A stretch of DNA of 64,000 nt, from positions 33,046,001 to 33,110,000 of the forward strand of contig CM114274.1 of assembly GCA_050084515.1 (NCBI GenBank), given 5' to 3'. Position 1 is the stretch's first letter. Each line of letters opens with the position of its first letter. Shown here piece after piece: positions 57,346 through 64,000 of this stretch. Both the position numbers and the translations under genes were made by a program. The DNA is from Blasia pusilla (Eukaryota > Marchantiophyta > Marchantiopsida > Blasiales). The notes under the pieces were generated by a model. That model was given only the letters and a program-made list of their open reading frames with translations. It searched no databases and was not told where the DNA came from.

Positions 57346-57571
57346 ACTCGAGGGTGAGGGAAGTAACGGTTCGAGAGCGGGAAAGTAGGTAGTTAGGGGA
57401 GGTAGGGGGGTTTTGGGGGTCGTGGAGGTCCACAGCCCGAAGCCGTAAAGGCTTTGAGTTCTCGATCTATCTAGGGCCAATTTTAACCAGCCAAGCTGCC
57501 ACTAGCAAGATGGCAACTATCAGTTTGAAATTGACTCTAGATAGTCTCATTTTTCATTTTCCATTTTTTCA

Positions 57572-58071
57572 NNNNNNNNNNNNNNNNNNNNNNNNNNNNN
57601 NNNNNNNNNNNNNNNNNNNNNNNNNNNNNNNNNNNNNNNNNNNNNNNNNNNNNNNNNNNNNNNNNNNNNNNNNNNNNNNNNNNNNNNNNNNNNNNNNNNN
57701 NNNNNNNNNNNNNNNNNNNNNNNNNNNNNNNNNNNNNNNNNNNNNNNNNNNNNNNNNNNNNNNNNNNNNNNNNNNNNNNNNNNNNNNNNNNNNNNNNNNN
57801 NNNNNNNNNNNNNNNNNNNNNNNNNNNNNNNNNNNNNNNNNNNNNNNNNNNNNNNNNNNNNNNNNNNNNNNNNNNNNNNNNNNNNNNNNNNNNNNNNNNN
57901 NNNNNNNNNNNNNNNNNNNNNNNNNNNNNNNNNNNNNNNNNNNNNNNNNNNNNNNNNNNNNNNNNNNNNNNNNNNNNNNNNNNNNNNNNNNNNNNNNNNN
58001 NNNNNNNNNNNNNNNNNNNNNNNNNNNNNNNNNNNNNNNNNNNNNNNNNNNNNNNNNNNNNNNNNNNNNNN
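57572..58071. other. Assembly gap, 500 N
   Basis: Exactly 500 N, a conventional placeholder for unknown gap length. Open frames that run through it are artefacts. Confidence 0.99.
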
Positions 58072-60592
58072 TCTCCTTTTACAACCATCAAGAAAAATGT
58101 TTGAATTTGTGTGCATCATCACTAATCCCTTCGCTTAATAAAAGCTCTTAAAACTCTTTTTTTTATTTATTTCTAGGCATGGCAATGGCAAGGGCACGTT
58201 AATCTCTATAATAACGGGCGATCACATATGCACAATTTGACAAGATAGGGGGTCAATAAGACAAAATAGGCAACATCTTTTGTTTCTTAAGCCTTGTTAG
58301 ATGGTTAGAAATAGAACAAAGTAAACGAATAGGGATTTCAGTGGAATATATATTTATCAATTATTAATATTTTTTATATTAACTAGATTATTAATTAATT
58401 ATTATAATGGGTGATTATAAATATTAATAAAATATGAAAAATAACCAAAATTTTAGAATTTTTACTTCAATTCATATTTGATGAAAAAAAGAAATAAAAA
58501 TTCAATGGAAGAATAGATTTTTTTAAAAATTTTATGGAAAAATAAGATTACTTAGTATATTGGAATACCATTTAAATTTGAATGGAGAATTGTAATTAAT
58601 AAGAAAAGTGAAAATTTATTACTCTTTTAAGATTTTAGAAAATAAAAATCATATTTAAAATTTGAAATAAATAACATGATATTTTTAAAAATAATCGTAT
58701 TAAGTCACATGTGATATTTTGGAAAAAGAAAAAGAATTTGAATGGAAAAGAAAAATTATTTCATTATTAAAATTAACTAAAATTTTGGTTAGTGAATGTT
58801 ACTCTGATGGGAAGAGGAAGAATAGTTACTGGTGGAGATTTTACGGAGGAGTGAAATTATTCATAGGAAATGGATGTAATTTAGAGGTGAAATATTCCTA
58901 CCTTTTAAGATTTTAAAAAGTTGAAATTATCTTTAAATTTTAAAAAACTATTATTGACACTTTTTTAAAGGCCCTATTGACATGTGATAATTGTACAAGA
59001 GAAAAATATTTCGATTTTTTTTTTAATTTAATCCCTTCACTATCAGAAGTTCTTCAAACAAATTTTTTATTTTGTGTGAATTGGATCACACAAAATAAAA
59101 AATTACTAGTAATTTAACCTTACTAGTAATTTAAGATAACTTAATTTTATAGTAAATTCGAGTTTGCAAGCAAACGCTACACTCTTTATGCACCTAATTA
59201 TTAATTGATTTCATGTGAAGGAGGAGAGATCCACAATTTTTCGTCAAAAGCAACATTCATTAGTTTTGGAGGTAAATATGTAGAAGCTCGCACAGAAAAG
59301 TGAAGCACATCACGTCCCATGACAGTACCGATCATTCAGATCGTCAAGCTAACTGATTTAGTTTGATGCTTTGTCAATTCTCAAATGTGGAGGTACATCA
59401 ACCGAAAATTTCTCAAACGAACATTTCAAATGCATCAACGTGATCACTTGGGTCGCAAGGCGAATGTACTATCCGGTCTTGTGTGGCGCGGAGTCTTGTG
59501 ATATCGTTTATTCGTGAGATGTTGACAACCTCGGCTGCAGTCGATCCATCAATTTCTTGGTGTTAATTTTACCGCCTGCCATATTCAACATTCCGTCTCG
59601 ACAGTCTCTAACCTCGCATCTCCGTGCTGGCCCACGGCAACACGCTGCCGGCAGATTTCCATTCTTCCTTACAATTCATAACTTCTTCATCATGTCCATG
59701 TTGCCAGGGTTACAGGAACCACTATCCCCAAAAGTCCCAACAATGACTTCCTCAGGCTCAGATATTGGGAAGGGGTAGTCTTCAGATTCTCATATGACTT
59801 GCGATGTGTGCGGTGCCACAGATTGATTGCATGAGATAGTGATTAGCTTTGAAGAGAGTTTCGTGCTGGCAGTTGCTCGAATGTGTGAACTTTCCATCGT
59901 GATGTTTTGAAACGATTTGATGTTTCCTCCGGTAACGGACGTGCAGATGGACAGGCGCTGATCGCAGCTCCTGTTGGAACAAACCGAGCCGTGAAACTTG
60001 CAAGATCTTCTAACACCTGTCCATGATGTGTTCTGCAGAAACATTGAATCCAACTTATCGTGAGATGTTGAATCAAGGGTGCCATAGGTGTCAACGCAAT
60101 GTCAGTGACACTCGTACATGTGCTGCCAACTAAAGCTACATGTAAAAGTTGTTGAGCGAGCAAAGTAGTTCCAAACAACAAAGCATAGTAAGTAGAAACT
60201 CGATGTCGTGGTGAGGCTCATGAAGCGGTGCGAAGCCCTAGACAATGTTTACATTTCAAAGTGTCGCATGGGATTTTCTCTGTCGATGCAAAGGATCGCG
60301 ACTGAGCAACCCCGGTCGTAAAGTGAAAAATCTCCGCCCTGCCGCGCGCTCCACGCAAATGTCATCTCCATTTGCCGAGTTGCAGAGGTTGTGAAGGCCG
60401 TGCCTAGACGTATGAGGAATGAAGTGCCCGCCGGCTCCTCCGAGATGAAATGGAGCCTGGCGGAGAAGTCTTGACCGTCTTCACTTGTCATCCACCAGGA
60501 GGAAGAAAAGGATAATGCAAGTCGACCCTTGAGAACCTTCACCCGAGACTGGAGAAGTGCCTAATCTCACCAGGCGCGTTGGAAAGTGGAAA
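58072..60592. other. AT-rich then mixed sequence, no supported gene
   Basis: 58,100-59,200 is strongly AT-rich. 59,230-60,592 has normal composition and should contain the 3' UTR of the lectin gene. Two minus-strand frames (60,249-60,542, beginning at GTG, and 59,843-60,181) look more protein-like than noise but match no family I recognise. They could be decayed exons or chance. Confidence 0.45.
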
Positions 60593-61891
60593 TTAGCGAA
60601 GCGGTGGAGCAGGCCAAGACGGAGGAGGGGGAGGGGTAGGGGGAGGAGGAGGGGGATTATCGTCATCGTCGTCATCTTCAGTATCTTCACTCTCGTCTTC
60701 GTTTGGAGGGGGAGGGGGAGGGGGAGGAGTACTGTCCTCTTCATCTGCATCATCGTCTTGGTCTTCATTATCTGTAGGTTTTGGAGGACGCTCTTCATCC
60801 TCGCCGTCGGAGTCTTCTTTTTCCTCATTCGAATCTTTTTCATCACCAGAGAAACGTTTCTTCAATCTTTCCACCTGCGGCAGGATTTTGAATTTTTTGA
60901 GTTTCGCGAGGGAAATGTCAAAATATTTTCTTCCGCACTCGGTGTAACGAATGACAAGCCACAAACCTCCTCCAATAATGACGGTGCCTCCAATTGCGTA
61001 TGCAATGAACTTCCTCCAGTTTTTTTTTCCGTCCGTCGCATTCCTTGGGGCTGGTGCAACTGGAACAGTACCCGTCGCAGGTGCGTCGAAATTGGAATTG
61101 AAGGTCCAGGAAAAGATAGTATGAATTTGCTCGAACCCAAATGGGGTGAGAGAACTGAATCCCACCCACGTTTTCGGGAGGAGCAGGGTTGAGAGGTCAA
61201 GATTGTAGTTAAGTAATGGAAGGCTCGGTTTGAGGGTACTTTCACTGTAATTGTCCATTCTGACTTGCAAATTGTTTTCTGATTTATCATAATCGATCCA
61301 CGCAATAATCTTTTGTCCACCGTTAAGTCTTACATTGACGGTGTTTGCACTAACAGCGCGTGAGGAAATTGCACTGTTTACATTCACGCCAACGTGATTG
61401 TCATCCATATCTGCGAGTTCGTCATTTTTCATGGAATCGAATTCTACCGCAAAGATGGGATTTCCGAGTGCTGAGGTGGATGGCGTCGTGAAAATACCAA
61501 ATTGACCAATATCGCTACTAGAAGAAGCGGGATTCGAAGCTAGGAAAAATACGAGTCCATCTCCATTCATCTCCCCAGGTCGTGAACCCACCATACTGAA
61601 GATGAAGGAGGCACTGAAAGAAAGTGCTTTCCCATCGGGAATTGCAAGAAATTCGCGGGAGTAGACCTTGCCTAGGCAGACTAGTCTTCGGCAGAATCGG
61701 TGGCCGGAGGTCTCATAGGTGAGCTGCACACCATTGGTACTAGGGTCAACTGCTGCATTGTTGGAGAAAGACACGATATCGGTACTTTCTCCAAAATTAT
61801 CTATTGCGAAATTGACGTCGTTCTGCGCCACAATCAAATGTTTCGTTGTCATGAATAAGATCGTCACCAGCAGCACCATTTGCATCGTCAT
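60593..61891 (-). CDS. Membrane-anchored L-type lectin protein without a kinase domain
   Basis: Intronless frame of 432 residues starting at ATG 61,891. Residues 1-22 form a signal peptide. Residues about 24-266 are a legume-type lectin domain: MNGDGLVFFLA (108-118, metal/carbohydrate Asp111), FAVEFDSMKND (147-157), DMDDNHVGVNVNS (161-173, metal-binding Asn165), KIIAWIDYD and WVGFSSLTPFG. Potential N-glycosylation sites include NYS at 214. A transmembrane helix lies at about 295-315, followed by a basic stop-transfer stretch (RYTECGRKYF, KLKKFK). The cytoplasmic tail (about 349-432) is alternating acidic runs and polyproline (PPPPPPPP, DDDDDD, PPPPPPTPPPPP). L-type lectin receptor kinases carry a kinase here; this protein ends with a stop after WPAPPLR. 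It is likely a plasma-membrane glycan-binding protein; ligand and partners are unknown. Confidence 0.88.
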   Translation of the reverse strand: MTMQMVLLVTILFMTTKHLIVAQNDVNFAIDNFGESTDIVSFSNNAAVDPSTNGVQLTYETSGHRFCRRLVCLGKVYSREFLAIPDGKALSFSASFIFSMVGSRPGEMNGDGLVFFLASNPASSSSDIGQFGIFTTPSTSALGNPIFAVEFDSMKNDELADMDDNHVGVNVNSAISSRAVSANTVNVRLNGGQKIIAWIDYDKSENNLQVRMDNYSESTLKPSLPLLNYNLDLSTLLLPKTWVGFSSLTPFGFEQIHTIFSWTFNSNFDAPATGTVPVAPAPRNATDGKKNWRKFIAYAIGGTVIIGGGLWLVIRYTECGRKYFDISLAKLKKFKILPQVERLKKRFSGDEKDSNEEKEDSDGEDEERPPKPTDNEDQDDDADEEDSTPPPPPPPPNEDESEDTEDDDDDDNPPPPPPTPPPPPSWPAPPLR

Positions 61892-63127
61892 TCATTTTAA
61901 AACTGATCTTCAAACCGAATCACGGGAGAAACTGGTTAACTCCCCACGCTTCCGATTTCCGACTACAGACTTGCAACATGGTCCAGCTACAAATCCTCTA
62001 CGCTGTTCTTCGTCGTCAGACTTCACCATCGCTGGTATAAGAGAAGATACGATAGTTCTTCGGTCTAGCCACATAGCCTTCAGCCTGCCGCTTGGGTCAC
62101 CAAGCGACATGCCAAACGCAAACTTAGCAGTTGCAGGTAACCGGTCTGCGAAGAGTCATCTGTGACCGCACTTCGAAGTTCGCACTGGGAGAAAAGATGG
62201 CACACCTGGACGACGTACACGGACATGAATTTGGCGTCCCCCTTTTAAGCTTTTGGTTTGCTGCCGATTTCTGCGGGATCCCGCGGGGCCGACTGAAAAG
62301 GAAAAGGGGGGACTTCACCTTCAAAGACGCTGACTCGTGTATACAACGCATTGAAACAAGCTTTGTCTCAAGTGATTTAGTGTGAATTCCACATCTTTAC
62401 GGCCTCTGCAATGCCGCCTGTTATGAATACTTGCCATTGGCGGCTCCACGTTGGTGTGTCTAGTTATGGATGCAGAGTGCATCCAGCGGAGACTTGTAGC
62501 CAGGTGTCGTTTGGCATTCTCGGTACTAGGTATTCTGGTTGCCGAGCATCGTAGGACATGTTTTGCAAGCGACGCCGTTTTGCGTCGTGATTTATATTAT
62601 GACCATCGACAGCTATCCGTGTCTAATGTGTTTTCTGAATAGCCTTCATATCTTAGCATCGAGCATTGTCTGCGCGGCGTCGTTCCTGCTACTATCGCAG
62701 CAGGAACGGTAAACGCAAACTCTTCTGGTAGTAAATGAGGTAAACCCGTGACTAGTAGGAGATTTTCCGAAATTTTAGCTTCCTCTCCCCTCTTGCTTGT
62801 CTTTCTTTTGCGCATATCCAACTCGTTGTTGCAATCGTCGCTAGTAGAGAGCCTATAGTATCTCGTCCGAAACACTGGCGTATCGAATTGCGCTTTGGGC
62901 AGGGCTTATGTTTGAGTGCCGAGGGTGAACCCGGATACCTTGTGGTCCCTGGGCTGATCAGCCTCCGTCATGGTCAGCGTCTCCATGATCGGCCTGCCTG
63001 TGGTAGGAAGAGCGAACGTTTCAAGAGAGAGCAATGGCTTTTGTGATGGTGGCCAGGGGTGCGATCGACAATTCTGGGGGCTTGCGGCAGGGACGTGAAG
63101 GCACAACCTTAGCGTCTCTGCTGAGGC
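61892..63127. other. Upstream region of the lectin gene, no supported gene
   Basis: Contains the lectin promoter and 5' UTR on the minus strand. A perfect 10-bp stem (62,681-62,690 and 62,699-62,708; CGTTCCTGCT/AGCAGGAACG) with an 8-base loop is the only structure noted. Short frames show no family similarity. Confidence 0.5.
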
Positions 63128-63997
63128 TACGCCAGCCCTGCAGCCCCACGAGCCCTTTCAACCTGCGCTCCTCCTCCCGGCGGCGCCATCTCTATTTCTT
63201 TTTCTCTCCTCTACTCTCCTTAAGTTTCGTAGTCCCTTCCTCATCGTCCTCGTCCAAAATCCCCAACCCCTGCAGGCTCTCCTGCTTACTGTTTGCAGCA
63301 CTACGGGTGCTGCTTCTGGAGAAGCTTCTGGATGACGCTCCAAATGAAGAAGTAGCATTCTTCGGCTTTCGATTCCCGTCTGTGCCGTGACAAAGTGGTT
63401 CAAGAAGATTTTCTCCGTCTGCATCTGCAGAATCTTGATCGTCTGCTCCATCCAAACTGCATTGCGACTTTCCTCTACCATCCTCATCCATGGAGTCATC
63501 GTCCTTGTGCTCCTCTTCAGTTTCATTATCCTCTTCAATATCCTCATCGTCGATCTTCGTAAGACCATGAATTTCCTGTCTCCTCTAATTCTAGGCTCTC
63601 GCCTCATTGAGCGATTGCTGGTTGGTTGCTTCCAGTACTTCAGCGACTATATCAAGACTGTTCTGCGCTTCTTTCTTCAATCTTTTATCTGCATGGCCCA
63701 CTTCTGCAACTTGATTCTGATAGTCCTGCTGACTCAATTTTGTGAGAGCTCTATCCAGCTTTCCTCTCAGATCTACCTCACAATCATCCGTGGTCGCTTC
63801 ATTGGTGATACTAGCCTCTAGATCTTTCTGTTGCTTTGTTGTCTTCGCTTCGAGGGTCTTTCGCTCATCCTCCCATTGCTTTGCTTTCACTTGGAGACCT
63901 TTCACTTTCTTCTCGAGTTCTTTCCTCTTCTTGTTTCACTTCTGTTCCTGGGCTTTATGCTCCTTCTTTGCTAGCGAAATCATGTCCTCCACCTTCT
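63128..63997 (-). CDS. Partial coiled-coil and acidic protein, C-terminal part
   Basis: The gene runs off the right edge. From the edge: EKVEDMISLAKKEHKAQEQK, then a TGA, then a same-frame coiled-coil segment (ELEKKVKGLQVKAKQWEDER, KLDRALTKLSQQD, LDIVAEVLEATNQQSLNEA; to 63,591). Two stops (TAG-AAT-TAG) follow, then the same frame reopens into an acidic segment (IDDEDIEEDNETEEEHKDDD), a serine-rich part (SSFGASSRSFSRSSTRSA) and ends at 63,128. The stops could lie in short introns (a GTACTG donor near 63,634 and an ACAG acceptor near 63,577 would remove the second pair) or mark decay. I do not recognise the family; a nuclear or scaffold protein is a guess only. Confidence 0.45.
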
Positions 63998-64000
63998 CGA

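Noticed and set aside
57510-58151. Long open frames on both strands across 57.5-58.1 kb
   Set aside because: They consist almost wholly of the 500-base N gap.
58203-59130. Another Helitron starting TCTCTATAATAACGGG near 58,203
   Set aside because: The CTAGT sequences downstream (about 59,105 and 59,123) lack the required GC-rich hairpin.
60557-61192. 211-codon plus-strand frame rich in Arg/Gly
   Set aside because: It is the complement of the acidic/polyproline tail of the lectin gene; the minus-strand frame has a signal peptide and a full lectin domain.
62681-62708. Rho-independent terminator
   Set aside because: A hairpin without a T-run in a plant nuclear genome has no such role.

Overview
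The window comes from a streptophyte nuclear genome, most likely a land plant. The evidence is a spliced plant-type RECQ4A/BLM helicase gene with short GT-AG introns, an intronless L-type (legume) lectin membrane protein, plant-style Helitrons, a chloroplast-type HSP70 fragment and abundant Ty3/gypsy retroelements. I cannot name the species. One 500-base run of N (57,572-58,071) marks an assembly gap. Many retroelement frames are broken by one-base indels, so decay and uncorrected sequencing error cannot be separated here.

Layout. 0.2-2.2 kb: decayed hAT transposase. 2.37-2.59 kb: a 225-bp non-autonomous Helitron. 6.2-16.4 kb, minus strand: a 24-exon RecQ helicase gene whose predicted junctions stay in frame for about 1,253 residues. 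19.49-21.56 kb: a 2.1-kb Helitron carrying a broken chloroplast HSP70 fragment and a long CT microsatellite. 22-56 kb: a retroelement cluster. 57.1-57.35 kb: a nest of inverted repeats. 60.6-61.9 kb: the lectin protein. 63.1-64 kb: a partial coiled-coil/acidic gene.

The retroelement cluster is the notable part. Three copies, named here A (22.76-31.64 kb, minus), C (36.17-43.51 kb, minus) and B (43.5-56.2 kb, plus, split by another insertion), belong to two related Ty3/gypsy families. Their order is gag with two zinc knuckles, aspartic protease, C5-cytosine DNA methyltransferase, reverse transcriptase, RNase H, integrase, and then a PHD finger where chromoviruses carry a chromodomain (B is truncated before reverse transcriptase). 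A and B also carry, antisense in their leader, a 5S-rRNA-like block with the box A and box C sequences at the spacing of plant 5S genes. The termini are unusual: a 102-bp (A) or about 127-bp (C) direct repeat flanks 371 or about 513 bp. A conventional chromodomain chromovirus (E, 48.28-55.23 kb) sits inside B's methyltransferase region, and an internally deleted relative (D) lies at 31.7-34.3 kb.

The working hypothesis is that the A/B/C family carries both a chromatin reader (PHD, possibly guiding integration) and a DNA-methylation writer made as part of pol. Retrotransposon-encoded cytosine methyltransferases have been reported in dinoflagellates and charophyte algae (de Mendoza et al. 2018, from memory). 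The combination with an integrase PHD finger and a 5S-derived leader is what I would follow up. All copies here look non-functional.
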